64,000 nucleotides of DNA from Streptomyces graminofaciens (GCF_030294945.1 NZ_AP018448.1:11318501-11382500); one strand, 5' to 3'; positions 33,265 to 42,173 are shown, numbered from the stretch's first letter. Numbers and translations: made by a program. Notes: a model not told the origin generated them from the letters alone.

Positions 33265-34635
33265 TCAGCCCCAACTCTGCGAATACTGCCGCCGATACGC
33301 GTTCCGGTCGTTCTCCGTGCGGATGAACCTCGTCGCCGCCAGCGCCACCAGGCTTCCCGCGACGACCAGCAGCCCGGGCCCCACGTTCCGCGGATCGGCC
33401 AGCCGCTCCAGGAGCGTCGATCCGGCCCCGTCGTTCTCCACCGGCTGCACCGCGCCCGGCTCGGCGGCCCCCGGCGCCGCGGCACCCTGGTCAGACGGAT
33501 CGTCGGCCCCGGCGGTCGGAGTGCCGGCCGCCTCCGGCAGACCCGCCAACCGCACGTTCAGCGCGTCGAGCGCCTTCGTCAGCGGCTGGAAGAACGTCGT
33601 ACCGCCCTGCTCGCAGTCGCCGTTGCCGCCCGAGGTCACGCCCAGGGCGACCCCCTCCGAGAACAACGGGCCGCCGCTGTCGCCCGGTTCGGCGCACACC
33701 GTGGTCTCGATGAGCCCCGTCACCGTGCCCTCGGGGTAGTTCACCGTCGCGTCGAGCCCGGTCACCTCGCCGTCCGCGAGGCCGCTGGTGCTGCCGCTGC
33801 GGAACACCCGCTGGCCCACCGTCGCCTCGCCGACCGAGGTGATCTGCACGCCCTCGTCGTCGCCGACCTCCACGACGTTGGTCTTGTTGCTGGGCTGGTC
33901 CTGGAGGTACTGCACGAGGGAGTAGTCGGCGCCGGGGAAGTCCGACGTGATCGTCCGGCCGATCTCCCGCTGCCCCTGGTTGTCCGCGAACCACACGGAA
34001 CCACCCGGACCGCAGTGCCCGGCGGTGAGCATGAAGTCGTTCTCGCCGTTGGTCACGTTGAAGCCGATGGAACAGCGGCCGCCGGTCCCGAAGATCGGCT
34101 GGGCGCCGTTCAGTCGCATGGTGTACGTGCCCTCGGTGCGCTCCATCCGCACCGAACCGCCGATGCCCTCGGCGAGATCCGTCAGCTTGGACCAGTCCGA
34201 CTTGGAGACCGTGCTGTCGGCCCGCACCACGACCTCGTTGGAGGCCGGGTCGATGGCCCAGGAGGTGCCCGAGACCCGGGGCGCCGAACGCAGCGCGGCC
34301 GTCGCGGACCTCAGGTCCTTGGCGCTGTACTCGACCATCTTGGGGCGCGCACCGGCCTGCTTGACCTCGGCGGCGGCCTTCTCGTCGGTGACCGCGACGA
34401 CCGGGCGCCCGTCCTTGGCGAGCCAGGTGCCCGCCGTACGGGAGGTGCCCAGCTCGCTCACCAGGCCGACGCCGGTGCCGGCCGCGGCGAAGGTCGAGCT
34501 CTGTGTCACCGGCGGCGTATCGGCGGGCTCGGTCGCCATCGCCGCCTGTGTGACCATCAGGCCTCCGCAGAGCACCCCACCGACGGCCACCAGCCGTGCC
34601 ACTCGCTTCACGACTCGTCGTCGTGCGTGCCTCAT
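33265..34635 (-). CDS. Streptogrisin-like serine protease with C-terminal membrane anchor
   Basis: This 456-residue exported protease has a signal peptide, a pro-region (residues 40-180) of the alpha-lytic type, and a chymotrypsin-fold domain. The catalytic triad is visible as TAGHC, DYSLVQY and GDSGGPL, with a chymotrypsin-like pocket. An Ala/Pro/Gly-rich linker (about 365-405) leads to a C-terminal membrane helix (VGPGLLVVAGSLVALAATRFI) and a short basic cytoplasmic tail. Classical streptogrisins are fully secreted, so this one is probably tethered to the cell surface. Substrate unknown. Confidence 0.88.
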   Translation of the reverse strand: MRHARRRVVKRVARLVAVGGVLCGGLMVTQAAMATEPADTPPVTQSSTFAAAGTGVGLVSELGTSRTAGTWLAKDGRPVVAVTDEKAAAEVKQAGARPKMVEYSAKDLRSATAALRSAPRVSGTSWAIDPASNEVVVRADSTVSKSDWSKLTDLAEGIGGSVRMERTEGTYTMRLNGAQPIFGTGGRCSIGFNVTNGENDFMLTAGHCGPGGSVWFADNQGQREIGRTITSDFPGADYSLVQYLQDQPSNKTNVVEVGDDEGVQITSVGEATVGQRVFRSGSTSGLADGEVTGLDATVNYPEGTVTGLIETTVCAEPGDSGGPLFSEGVALGVTSGGNGDCEQGGTTFFQPLTKALDALNVRLAGLPEAAGTPTAGADDPSDQGAAAPGAAEPGAVQPVENDGAGSTLLERLADPRNVGPGLLVVAGSLVALAATRFIRTENDRNAYRRQYSQSWG

Positions 34636-34735
34636 TACATGGCTCCCGAACCCCGTACGTCACGGCCTCGAAAGCCGCGAGGGCCTCCGGTCCTTGAGTG
34701 CCCTTCAGTTCATACGCGCGCGGGTGCCCGCGCGT

Positions 34736-35257
34736 TCACCAGTCGGCGTCGACGTATCCCAAGGTCCGGTTCATGGCGATCGCGGGCGTGTTGGCCGGGT
34801 GGTGGAGCGTACGGATCGTGCTCACCCCGCACAACCCGGCGAACCCGATGCCGAACGTCTTCATCGCGATCGAGACACCCCGCCCCCGATGGCCGGCCCG
34901 GACCCCCGTCATCTCGTTGAACACATACCCCGACCCGCGGTGGTCCGAGGTCGCCGCCATCCCGATCCACTCCTCGCCGTCCAACGCCAGCACGACACCG
35001 CGCGGGTCGTAGGAGGGCACGTCGATGCGGAGCCGGTGGTACTCGTCGAAGGTGTGGAACTCGCCGCGCTCCGGGATGTCCGCCGAGCACTCCTTGTTGA
35101 GTTCATACAGCGCCCTACGGTTTTCCGGGGTGTCGCCCAGTTCGGAGAGCGTCGTCAGACGGATCCCGGAGGTACGGCACTTGTCGACATACGGCCGGAA
35201 ACGCGCCAGGTCGAAGTCGGTGGAGTCCAGTTGCAGCCGGATCCATTCGATCGCCAT
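34736..35257 (-). CDS. GNAT-family N-acetyltransferase
   Basis: This 173-residue protein shows the GNAT acetyl-CoA motif GVRAGHRGRGVSIAMKTFGI, preceded by strands GVVLALDGEEWIGMAAT and FNEMTGV, and ends TIRTLHHPANTPAIAMNRTLGYV as expected for the C-terminal strand-helix. The substrate is unknown. The ATG overlaps the stop of the upstream methyltransferase gene by one base, so the two are co-translated. The open frame upstream of 35257 is only a shadow of that gene. Confidence 0.85.
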   Translation of the reverse strand: MAIEWIRLQLDSTDFDLARFRPYVDKCRTSGIRLTTLSELGDTPENRRALYELNKECSADIPERGEFHTFDEYHRLRIDVPSYDPRGVVLALDGEEWIGMAATSDHRGSGYVFNEMTGVRAGHRGRGVSIAMKTFGIGFAGLCGVSTIRTLHHPANTPAIAMNRTLGYVDADW

Positions 35258-36087
35258 CAGCGCTTGCGCCCCACTCCGCAGTACATGGCCACTTCCTCCT
35301 GATCGGAGCCGTCCGGGTCGTCCGGGCGCCAGCGGGAGCAGGAGACGACTCCCGGGTCGAGGACGTCCAGCCCGTCGAAGAACCGGGCCACCGTCTGAGG
35401 TGTGCGCTGGGTCAGCCTCGGCGTGCCGTGCGCGTTCCACCACGCGACCGCCGTGTCGACCTCGTACAGGTCGGGGCGGGTGATCGTGTGCGAGAGCATC
35501 AGATGGCTGCCCGGGGCCAGCGCGTCGAGGAACCGGCGCACGATGCCGGACGGGTCCTCGTCGTCGCCGATGAAGGCCATCACGTCGAGCAGCATCAGCG
35601 CGACCGGCCGGCCCAGGTCCAGGGTGCTCGCGGCCTGTTCGAGGATCGAGTCGACGTCGCGCACGTCCGCGTCGATGTGGTCCGTACGGCCCTCGGGCGC
35701 GCTCGTCAGCAGGGCGCGGGCGTGTACCAGCACCAGCGGGTCGTTGTCGACGTAGACGATCCGCGAGTCCGGGGCGATGCGCTGGGCGACCTCGTGGGTG
35801 TTCTCCGCGGTCGGCAGTCCGGCGCCGATGTCCAGGAACTGCCGGACCCCCACGTCGGCGGCCAGATGACGCACGGCCCGCCGCAGGAACTGCCGGTCCG
35901 CGCGGGCGTAGTCGAGGATGCTCGGATGCAGTCGGCGTATCTCGTCCCCGGCCTTCCGGTCGACCTCGTAGTAGTCCCTGCCGCCGAGCCAGTAGTTCCA
36001 GATCCGCGCCGCGACCGGCCGCGTGGTCACGATGCGACTGTTCAGCGCCGAGAAGGGGACGCCCGAGGCTGCCGGGTTCTCTGTCAC
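35257..36087 (-). CDS. SAM-dependent methyltransferase of the PF04672 type
   Basis: This 276-residue protein is typical of the actinobacterial methyltransferase family PF04672: PVAARIWNYWLGGRDYYEVDR near the N-terminus, then RQFLDIGAGLPTAENTHEVAQ as the SAM site and VYVDNDPLVLVHARALL. Streptomycetes carry many copies and substrates are mostly unknown. I chose the GTG at 36087, which follows AGGAG at good spacing; the frame reaches 36129 by a TTG without such a site. It forms an operon with the acetyltransferase. Confidence 0.85.
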   Translation of the reverse strand: MTENPAASGVPFSALNSRIVTTRPVAARIWNYWLGGRDYYEVDRKAGDEIRRLHPSILDYARADRQFLRRAVRHLAADVGVRQFLDIGAGLPTAENTHEVAQRIAPDSRIVYVDNDPLVLVHARALLTSAPEGRTDHIDADVRDVDSILEQAASTLDLGRPVALMLLDVMAFIGDDEDPSGIVRRFLDALAPGSHLMLSHTITRPDLYEVDTAVAWWNAHGTPRLTQRTPQTVARFFDGLDVLDPGVVSCSRWRPDDPDGSDQEEVAMYCGVGRKR

Positions 36088-36178
36088 GGCATCAGCTCCT
36101 GGATCTCCTGTGAAGGTGCTTTGATTCAACGGGCAATGTAGACCCGCGAGTTGTCTGCTGCCGAGAGTTCGGCGATCT

Positions 36179-37183
36179 TCATGGACTTCTGTTGCCGGAG
36201 TGACATGTGTGAGGGCTCAGGGCGGCCCAGCTGCGTTCGTCGCCCCAGATCGAGGAGGCGCCGACGTACGGCCGCAGTAGCGTGGTCAGTTCCGCGTCGC
36301 CCCGGCCGCCCAGCTCGTCCGAGGCGATCTTGCGGGCGGCACCGGCCAGGAAGTCGGCGAGCAGGACGCGTGGGTCCGAGCGCGCGGCGACGAGCCGGAG
36401 ACCGGCCAGCCGGGCCTCCTGTTCGATCCGGGCGATGCGCTCGTCGGTGAGCATGTTCTGCCGGTCGTGCACCAGCGTGACGGGCAGCCCCGAGCGGCGC
36501 CAGTACGCCGCGGTGTGGCCGATGGCCGGGATCAGCGGATCGAGCACGGGAAACAGCTCGGGACTGTCGTCGATCCTCGCCCGATGGGCGTCGGCGCGGG
36601 GCCGGGCCCGGGCGAGCAGGTCCAGGATGCCGGCGACCGGCTCGACGGCGGGCGCGCCGCGCAACGCGTCCACCGTGCGGAAGAAGGCGTCGACGGGGGA
36701 GTCGGTCTCCTCGTTCCTCCGGGTGCGCAGCACTTCGTTGGAGGACTCGAGGAACTCCCGCCACGGCTCGGCCCCGAAGAGGGTCCGGCCCTGCCGATGG
36801 AGGGCGAGGGCGGCTGCGGGGTCCTCGTCGGTGAGGAGGGCCATCACACGGTCCACCACGAAGAAGGGTTTCTCGGTGAGGTGCACATGGGCGGTGCCGT
36901 GGATCGGCCCGGCGGTGCCGAGGAACCACACCAACACCGACCGGTGCTTCTCGCGCAGCAGATGGTTCGCCTTGTACTCCTCGGCGGGGGAGCGGATGCG
37001 GCTGCGTATCTCCCGCATGTGTCCGGAGGCGGACTCCACCGACAGATGGACACTCGCGTGCGCGAACACATCGGTGTTCCCGGTGGTGAGGTTCTCGCCG
37101 TCCGACCCCGACTCGTCGCAGACCACCTCCAGGGTCCGGCCGCCCGCCACCGCTCCCGTCAGGTCCGTACGACTCCAGGTCAC
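36179..37183 (-). CDS. DUF3800-like protein
   Basis: This 334-residue protein opens with LEVVCDESGSDGENL, the acidic DESG motif of DUF3800, and ends with ARSDPRVLLADFLAGAARKIASDEL, the second conserved acidic stretch (QLADLLAG-like). DUF3800 proteins have an RNase H-like fold and are often found near mobile or defence genes, but no activity is proven from sequence. GTG start. It is divergent from the HAD phosphatase. Confidence in the family is moderate because only the two end motifs are clear. Confidence 0.65.
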   Translation of the reverse strand: MTWSRTDLTGAVAGGRTLEVVCDESGSDGENLTTGNTDVFAHASVHLSVESASGHMREIRSRIRSPAEEYKANHLLREKHRSVLVWFLGTAGPIHGTAHVHLTEKPFFVVDRVMALLTDEDPAAALALHRQGRTLFGAEPWREFLESSNEVLRTRRNEETDSPVDAFFRTVDALRGAPAVEPVAGILDLLARARPRADAHRARIDDSPELFPVLDPLIPAIGHTAAYWRRSGLPVTLVHDRQNMLTDERIARIEQEARLAGLRLVAARSDPRVLLADFLAGAARKIASDELGGRGDAELTTLLRPYVGASSIWGDERSWAALSPHTCHSGNRSP

Positions 37184-37308
37184 CGCGCTGCCCCCTGCTT
37201 CGTTGTCCCATGCACATCATCGCGCACGGGGGTTTGCCGGAGTCGGTGAATTTGATCGTCGCGACCCCTCTACCAATCGGTAACTTTCATGTAGTCTCCC
37301 GGCCACTG

Positions 37309-37362
37309 ATGAGCATGAACATGACGCACGCGGCGAAGGGTGGTCCACCCTCGCCGCTTTGA
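37309..37362 (+). CDS. Possible 17-residue leader peptide
   Basis: ATG at 37309 opens a 17-codon frame, MSMNMTHAAKGGPPSPL, that stops 18 bases before the acid phosphatase start. Its distal half spans the hairpin at 37330-37357, so translation of the frame would melt the stem. That arrangement fits a leader-peptide attenuator. It has no ribosome binding site, and three ATGs occur in its first five codons. Speculative. Confidence 0.35.
   Translation: MSMNMTHAAKGGPPSPL
37330..37357 (+). promoter_or_regulatory. Hairpin in the 5' region of the acid phosphatase gene
   Basis: GCGGCGA at 37330-37336 and GGGTG at 37338-37342 pair with CACCC and TCGCCGC ending at 37357. The 12-bp stem has one bulged A and a three-base loop, and TTT follows. 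It lies 24 bp before the ATG and could terminate transcription or block initiation. Confidence 0.7.
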
Positions 37363-37380
37363 CCTGTGAAGGGGACGAGC

Positions 37381-38013
37381 ATGATGGCAAGCGGTGCGGG
37401 ACGCCGGATCACGACGATCGCCGCGGTGGTGGCCCTGGGGCTCGGCGGGACGGTGACCGCCGCCGCACCGGCGATCGCGGCGCCCGCGCAGGCGGCGAGC
37501 ACGGCGGCGGCCGCCGAGGTCGACTACGCGACCTGGCAGAAGGACGTCAAGGCCGTCATCGACACGGCCACGCCGTACATCACGACGCGCACCGCGAACG
37601 CCTCCGGGAAGAAGCTGGCGATCGTCTTCGACATCGACAACACCACGCTCGAGTCGCACTACACGCCCTGGTACCAATTGCCCACCCCGGCGCTGAAGCC
37701 CTCCCTGGAGCTGGCCACGTACGCCAAGTCCCGCGGTGTCTCCGTCTTCTTCGTGACCGCCCGCCCCGGCATCATCGAGAGCGTCACCAAGTGGAACCTG
37801 AAGACCGTCGGCTACCCCGTCGACGGCCTCTACGTCCGCGACCTGCCCGACCTGTTCGCCGAGGTCGCCGCCTACAAGACCGCCTCCCGCGCGGACATCG
37901 AGTCGGACGGCTACACGATCATCGCCAACGTCGGCAACAACACCACCGACCTGGTCGGCGGCCACGCCGAGCGCACCTTCAAGCTGCCCGACTACGACGG
38001 CCTGCTCGACTGA
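37381..38013 (+). CDS. Secreted HAD-superfamily acid phosphatase
   Basis: This 210-residue exported phosphatase has a signal peptide (RRITTIAAVVALGLGGTVTA to AIAAPAQAAS) and HAD motifs VFDIDNTTLESHY (motif I, DxDxT), FFVTARPG (motif II) and a later IIANVGNNTTDLVGG. The layout matches the acid phosphatase family related to class B and plant VSP-like proteins. It probably removes phosphate from nucleotides or sugars outside the membrane. AAGGGG precedes the ATG at 37381. Confidence 0.82.
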   Translation: MMASGAGRRITTIAAVVALGLGGTVTAAAPAIAAPAQAASTAAAAEVDYATWQKDVKAVIDTATPYITTRTANASGKKLAIVFDIDNTTLESHYTPWYQLPTPALKPSLELATYAKSRGVSVFFVTARPGIIESVTKWNLKTVGYPVDGLYVRDLPDLFAEVAAYKTASRADIESDGYTIIANVGNNTTDLVGGHAERTFKLPDYDGLLD

Positions 38014-38031
38014 CACCCGCGCTCTTCGTCC

Positions 38032-38076
38032 AGGCGTACGGCCCCCGGTGGCAACCGGCGGCCGTACGCCTAGACT
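38032..38076 (+). terminator. Terminator hairpin abutting a leaderless promoter
   Basis: AGGCGTACGGCC (38032-38043) pairs perfectly with GGCCGTACGCCT (38060-38071). The last T starts TAGACT (38071-38076), a -10 box seven bases before the ATG at 38084. Termination of the phosphatase message and leaderless initiation of the next gene thus share sequence. Confidence 0.7.
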
Positions 38077-38083
38077 CGCGCCC

Positions 38084-38470
38084 ATGGCCGAGACCACGCT
38101 CGACGCGCTCGCCGCGGGCAAATACCTGCTGATCACCACCTACCGCAAGAACGGCACCGCCGTCGCGACCCCGGTGTGGGTGGTGCGGGACGGTGACGCG
38201 CTGGGGATCTGGACGGTCGCGGACTCCTGGAAGGTCAAGCGGATCCGCAACCGCGCCGATGTCCTCGTCGGCCCCTGCGATCTGCGCGGCAACCCCACCG
38301 GCGACTCCGTCCCCGCCCGCGCCGAGATCCTCGACGCGAGCGGCGTCTCCCACTACCGTCGGCTGCTCGCCCGCAAGTACGGCGTCCTCGGCCGCCTCAC
38401 CCTCCTCGGCAGCCGGCTGCGCCGGGGCACGGACGGCACGGTCGGCATCCGCGTCACCCTCACCGACTGA
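38084..38470 (+). CDS. PPOX-class F420/FMN-dependent oxidoreductase
   Basis: This 128-residue split-barrel protein has the family pattern GKYLLITTYRKNGTAVATPVWVV, IWTVADSWKVKRIRNRADVLVGPCD and VPARAEIL. Such proteins bind F420 or FMN; many act on unknown small substrates. It has no ribosome binding site and a TAGACT box seven bases upstream, which suggests a leaderless message. Confidence 0.82.
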   Translation: MAETTLDALAAGKYLLITTYRKNGTAVATPVWVVRDGDALGIWTVADSWKVKRIRNRADVLVGPCDLRGNPTGDSVPARAEILDASGVSHYRRLLARKYGVLGRLTLLGSRLRRGTDGTVGIRVTLTD

Positions 38471-38497
38471 GGGGCGCCCGCCGGGCGCGTCGCCCGG

Positions 38498-39196
38498 TCA
38501 GGAACCGTCGCGCGCGTGGCCGGTACGCCAGGCCCAGGCCGCGATCTCGACCCGGTTCCGGGCGGCGAGCTTGAGCTGAATGCTCGCCAGGTGCGTCTTG
38601 ACCGTGGACAGCGAGACGAACATCGACGCGGCGATCTCGGCGTTCGTATTCCCGAGGGCCACCAGACGTACGACATCCAGCTCGCGGTCGGTCAGCGGTT
38701 CCTGAGGGCGCGACGGCGCGGCCGGAACCGCCCCCCGCTCCTGGCCCCGTGCCGGTTCGGCCGTGAGGTGCTTCAGCAGTCGGATCGTGACGGACGGCGA
38801 CACCAGCGAGTCGCCCACCGCGGCCGCCCGCACGGCCTCGGCCAGCAGGGTCGGTCCCGAGTCCTTGAGCAGGAAGCCGCAGGCGCCGCCGCGCAGCGCC
38901 CCGTACACGTACTCGTCGAGGTCGAAGGTGGTCACCACGACCACCCGCAGCGGATCGGCGACCTCCGGCCCGGCCAGCAGCCGGGTGGCCTCCAGGCCGT
39001 CCAGCTTGGGCATACGGATGTCCAACAGGCAGACGTCGGGCCGCAGTTCGCGGGCCAGCCGCACGGCCGCCTCGCCGTCGGCGGCCTCGGCGACCACGGT
39101 CATGTCCGGCTGCGCGTCGAGGAAGAAACGGAAGCCGGTGCGGACCATGTCCTGGTCGTCGGCGATCAGCACACGGATCGGGCTGCGGTCGGTCAT
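38498..39196 (-). CDS. NarL/FixJ-family response regulator
   Basis: This 232-residue regulator has a receiver domain (VLIADDQDMVRTGFR, phospho-acceptor Asp in CLLDIRMPKLDGLEA, Lys in FLLKDSG) and a LuxR-type helix-turn-helix (LTDRELDVVRLVALGNTNAEIA, VSLSTVKTHLASI). It should be phosphorylated by the NarX-like histidine kinase at 42703, although a three-gene ABC module lies between them. No ribosome binding site is seen; CATGAT ends six bases before the ATG. Confidence 0.9.
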   Translation of the reverse strand: MTDRSPIRVLIADDQDMVRTGFRFFLDAQPDMTVVAEAADGEAAVRLARELRPDVCLLDIRMPKLDGLEATRLLAGPEVADPLRVVVVTTFDLDEYVYGALRGGACGFLLKDSGPTLLAEAVRAAAVGDSLVSPSVTIRLLKHLTAEPARGQERGAVPAAPSRPQEPLTDRELDVVRLVALGNTNAEIAASMFVSLSTVKTHLASIQLKLAARNRVEIAAWAWRTGHARDGS

Positions 39197-39310
39197 GGGC
39201 GCATCATGCCTGAGGGAGGAGGGGAACAGCGGAGAGGGGGCGCGGAGTACAGCGGGGGACAGCAGTGGGGCCGGGGCCGTCGTGGCGGCCCCGGCCTCTG
39301 GCCCTTCGGG

Positions 39311-41314
39311 TCAGTCGGGATCCTGTGCCCGCTCGGCGGTGACGCGGCGCAGCAGCGGCCTGCTCCCGGCGAGGGCCGCGAACATCGTCACCGTGCCGAG
39401 GCCGACGCAGATCGCGAGGCGTACCGCGCCCGAGGAGCCGGGCGAGAGGTGGAACATGTCGTTGACCTTCAGCCCGGCGTAGATACCGGTCGCCGTCGTA
39501 CCCCCGGCGAGCACCACCAGGGGCAGCGCGGTCTCCCGGATCCGCGCCCGGTCGAGGACCTTCAGCGGGGTACCGGCGAGCCGCAGCAGACCGTACACCC
39601 GGCGCCGGTCGAGCACCGTGGCCGCCGCGGTGAGCCCGGCGGAGGCGGCGGCGACCAGGAACCCCAGGGCCAGGACCGCGAGCCCCATCTCGCCGATGAG
39701 CCGGGTCGTGACGTCTCCCTCGGCGTTGACGTGGTCCTGTGTGAACGGCTGGTTCCCCGGCGAGATCGAGGACAGCGCGGTCGTGGCGGCGTCCAGCTGG
39801 GCCCGGCCGCCCTCGACGTGGGCCACGACACCCTTCGACCCGTTCAGGAGGCCGTCCCAGTCGTCGGCGCTCGCCGTCTTCACGGTCGCCTTCACTCCGG
39901 CCCCGGCGAGCAGTTCGCGCGCCTGTCCTGCGAGTTCGCGCGGGCTTGCGTGTTCCGCCCGCACCGCGACCTGACCCGGATAGTCCATGCCGACGATGCC
40001 GACCTGGCCCACGGTGAAGAACCCGGCGACCAGACCCGCCAGCACCAGCCCGCTGACCGTGCGCCAGGCCCCGCGCGGATCGTCGCTGAGGCGGCGCGCC
40101 GCGAGCAGTGTCGCCGGGCGGCGCGCGAAGCGGCTCAGCACCCTGCCCAGCATGTCGACGACCCACGGACCGAGCATCCAGAACGCCCCGTACACCAGGA
40201 CGACCAGCGCGATCGACTGGCCCGCGGTCAGCGAGCCACCGTGGGCGGTGACCACCACGTACAGCCCGACGGCGGCGAACAGCACCAGCCGGATCAGCCG
40301 CGTCCGGCGCGGATCGGCCTGCTGCGCGACCCCCAGCGGCGAACGGGCCACCCCGCGCAGCGTCGTCATCGCGCTGACCGAGGTGAGCACGGCGACGACC
40401 GCGACCACGGCCCCCAGCCACGGCACGCCCACCCACAACTGCCCCGCGAACCAGGTCCCGATGCCGTAGGGCACCTGAGCCAGCACCGGCAGCAGCAGTA
40501 CGTACGCCAACGCGCCGACCAGGCCTCCGGCGAGCCCCACCGCGGCCGACTCGGCGCCCGTCATGGCGAGGATCTGCCTCGGCGTCGCCCCGGCCAGCCG
40601 CAGCGCCGCCAGCCGCTGCTCGCGCCGCGCGGCACCGAGCCGCCCGGCCGCCGACGCCAGCACGATCACGGGGACGACGAGGAGGGCTCCGCCGAGCACC
40701 GCGGCCTGCTGGTCGAAGGCGGTGAACATGCTCGCCTTCGTGCCGTCGAAGCCGGCGACCCGACCGCGAGCCGTCTGGGTGTCGAAGTCGCCGCCCTCCG
40801 GTGCGCGCGTGATCGCCGGGTCGGCGGGAGCGCGGCCCATCACGGCGACCAGTTCCTCGGGCGCCGCGAGACCGGCCTCGCCGATCGTGCCGTAGCCGTT
40901 CTTCGTGGGGAAGCGGTTCGCGAGCCGCTTCGCGGGCAGCTCGTCCATCAGCTTCGCCAGGGCGGGGGAGAGGTAGACCTGCCCGGGGGCGGGGAAGCGT
41001 ATCAGGCCGGGTGGGGCGGGGGTCGTCGGTCGGTTCGGCAGCTGGGCGAGGGACACGACGGTCACGGGGCGGTGGCCCACGTAGGTGGTGCCCGTCGTCT
41101 GGACGGCCGTCGCCTCCTTGGCGGGTACGGCGTCCGGCAGGCGCCAGGCCGTGCGGTCGGCGCGGGTGCCGGAGCCGAGGTACGAGGCGAGGAGCAGCAG
41201 CAGGACGAGGGCACCGGCGGCTGCCGCCGCGGCGGAGAGCAGGTGGCTCTGGAGGCCTCGGCGGCCGGAGGCGCGGGTCAGGTGCCAAGCCAACGGCAGT
41301 ACGGGGGAGGGCAT
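39311..41314 (-). CDS. FtsX/MacB-like ABC transporter permease
   Basis: This 667-residue membrane protein has an N-terminal helix, a large extracytoplasmic domain, and two FtsX blocks of membrane helices (around residues 195-355 and 510-650), with helices such as AVLGGALLVVPVIVLASAAG and MGLAVLALGFLVAAASAGLTAAA. This is the duplicated FtsX layout of bacitracin- and antimicrobial-peptide-type transporters. With the ATPase at 41460 it probably forms an export or resistance complex controlled by the flanking two-component system. GGAG precedes the ATG at 41314. Confidence 0.85.
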   Translation of the reverse strand: MPSPVLPLAWHLTRASGRRGLQSHLLSAAAAAAGALVLLLLLASYLGSGTRADRTAWRLPDAVPAKEATAVQTTGTTYVGHRPVTVVSLAQLPNRPTTPAPPGLIRFPAPGQVYLSPALAKLMDELPAKRLANRFPTKNGYGTIGEAGLAAPEELVAVMGRAPADPAITRAPEGGDFDTQTARGRVAGFDGTKASMFTAFDQQAAVLGGALLVVPVIVLASAAGRLGAARREQRLAALRLAGATPRQILAMTGAESAAVGLAGGLVGALAYVLLLPVLAQVPYGIGTWFAGQLWVGVPWLGAVVAVVAVLTSVSAMTTLRGVARSPLGVAQQADPRRTRLIRLVLFAAVGLYVVVTAHGGSLTAGQSIALVVLVYGAFWMLGPWVVDMLGRVLSRFARRPATLLAARRLSDDPRGAWRTVSGLVLAGLVAGFFTVGQVGIVGMDYPGQVAVRAEHASPRELAGQARELLAGAGVKATVKTASADDWDGLLNGSKGVVAHVEGGRAQLDAATTALSSISPGNQPFTQDHVNAEGDVTTRLIGEMGLAVLALGFLVAAASAGLTAAATVLDRRRVYGLLRLAGTPLKVLDRARIRETALPLVVLAGGTTATGIYAGLKVNDMFHLSPGSSGAVRLAICVGLGTVTMFAALAGSRPLLRRVTAERAQDPD

Positions 41315-41372
41315 GAGGGGGCTCCGGGAAGGGGCGTGAAAGAGCCTGAGAGCTCGATGGGCTGTGACGGAC

Positions 41373-41458
41373 GGCGGCTGCGGGTCGCTTCGTGGCTGGT
41401 CGCGCCCACGCGGCGGAGCCGCACATGGGGACAGTCCCGCGCCCCTGACGGGGTGCGG
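41373..41458. repeat. Probable dispersed streptomycete intergenic repeat
   Basis: The gap between the ATPase and permease genes holds the hairpins GCGGC-GGA-GCCGC (41410-41422) and GCGCCCC-TGAC-GGGGTGC (41439-41456). They lie in a sequence (GTGGCTGGTCGCGCCCACG, GCCGCACATGGGGACAG) that I recognise as a recurrent intergenic element of Streptomyces genomes. It may act as a weak terminator inside the operon. That it is repeated elsewhere is from memory, not shown in this window. Confidence 0.5.
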
Positions 41459-41459
41459 C

Positions 41460-42143
41460 TCAAGCCACCGTGTACTGGCTGTGTCCGCTGATCCGGCCGT
41501 CCCGCACCTGGAGGACACGGTCGCAGTGGGCCGCGACCTCCGCGTCGTGCGTGACCATCACCAGGGAGGCGCCCTGGTCGCGGGTGACCGACGTGAGCAG
41601 GCGGATGACCTCCTCGCCGGTGGCCTGGTCGAGGGCTCCGGTGGGCTCGTCCGCGAAGACCACGTCCGGTTCCACCGCCAGGGCGCGGGCGATCGCCACC
41701 CGCTGGGCCTGGCCGCCGGACAGCTGGCCCGGCCGGCGCTGCTCCAGACCGGCGAGGCCCAGCGGCGCGAACCAGCGGCGGGCCTGCTTGACCGCCTGTC
41801 GGCGTGGGACGCCCTCCAGCATCAGCGGCAGCGCCACGTTCTCCTCGGCGGGCAGTTCGGGCAGCAGCTGGCCGAACTGGAAGACGAAGCCGAACCGCTT
41901 GCGGCGCAGGGCGCTGAGCCGGTTCTCGCCCCAGTGGTCGATACGTTCGCCGCGCAGCAGGACCTGACCGCCGTCGGGCCGGATGATGCCCGCGAGGGTG
42001 TGCAGGAGGGTGGACTTGCCGGAGCCCGAGGGGCCCATGATCGCGAGGGACTCGCGTGCGCCGACCTCCACGTCGACCCCGGCGAGGGCGTTGGTGGAGC
42101 CGTACTTCTTGATGAGGCCGTGACCGGCCAGGACGGTGCTCAT
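41460..42143 (-). CDS. LolD/MacB-type ABC transporter ATPase
   Basis: This 227-residue ATPase has Walker A MGPSGSGKSTLLHTLAG, signature [16 protein letters not shown], Walker B DVVFADEPTGALD and the switch His in LVMVTHDAEVA. The DEPTGALD sequence and length are those of MacB/LolD/FtsE-type ATPases that partner FtsX permeases. It lies between a DUF4333 gene and the permease on the same strand, probably one operon. Confidence 0.9.
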   Translation of the reverse strand: MSTVLAGHGLIKKYGSTNALAGVDVEVGARESLAIMGPSGSGKSTLLHTLAGIIRPDGGQVLLRGERIDHWGENRLSALRRKRFGFVFQFGQLLPELPAEENVALPLMLEGVPRRQAVKQARRWFAPLGLAGLEQRRPGQLSGGQAQRVAIARALAVEPDVVFADEPTGALDQATGEEVIRLLTSVTRDQGASLVMVTHDAEVAAHCDRVLQVRDGRISGHSQYTVA

Positions 42144-42173
42144 GAGGGGTGCGGGGGTCCTTGTCGGTCGGGG

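Noticed and set aside
38516..41491. A 991-codon open frame opposite the response regulator and permease genes
   Set aside because: It is antisense to two well-supported genes and its translation is Gly/Arg/Gln-rich without domains, a common high-GC artefact.
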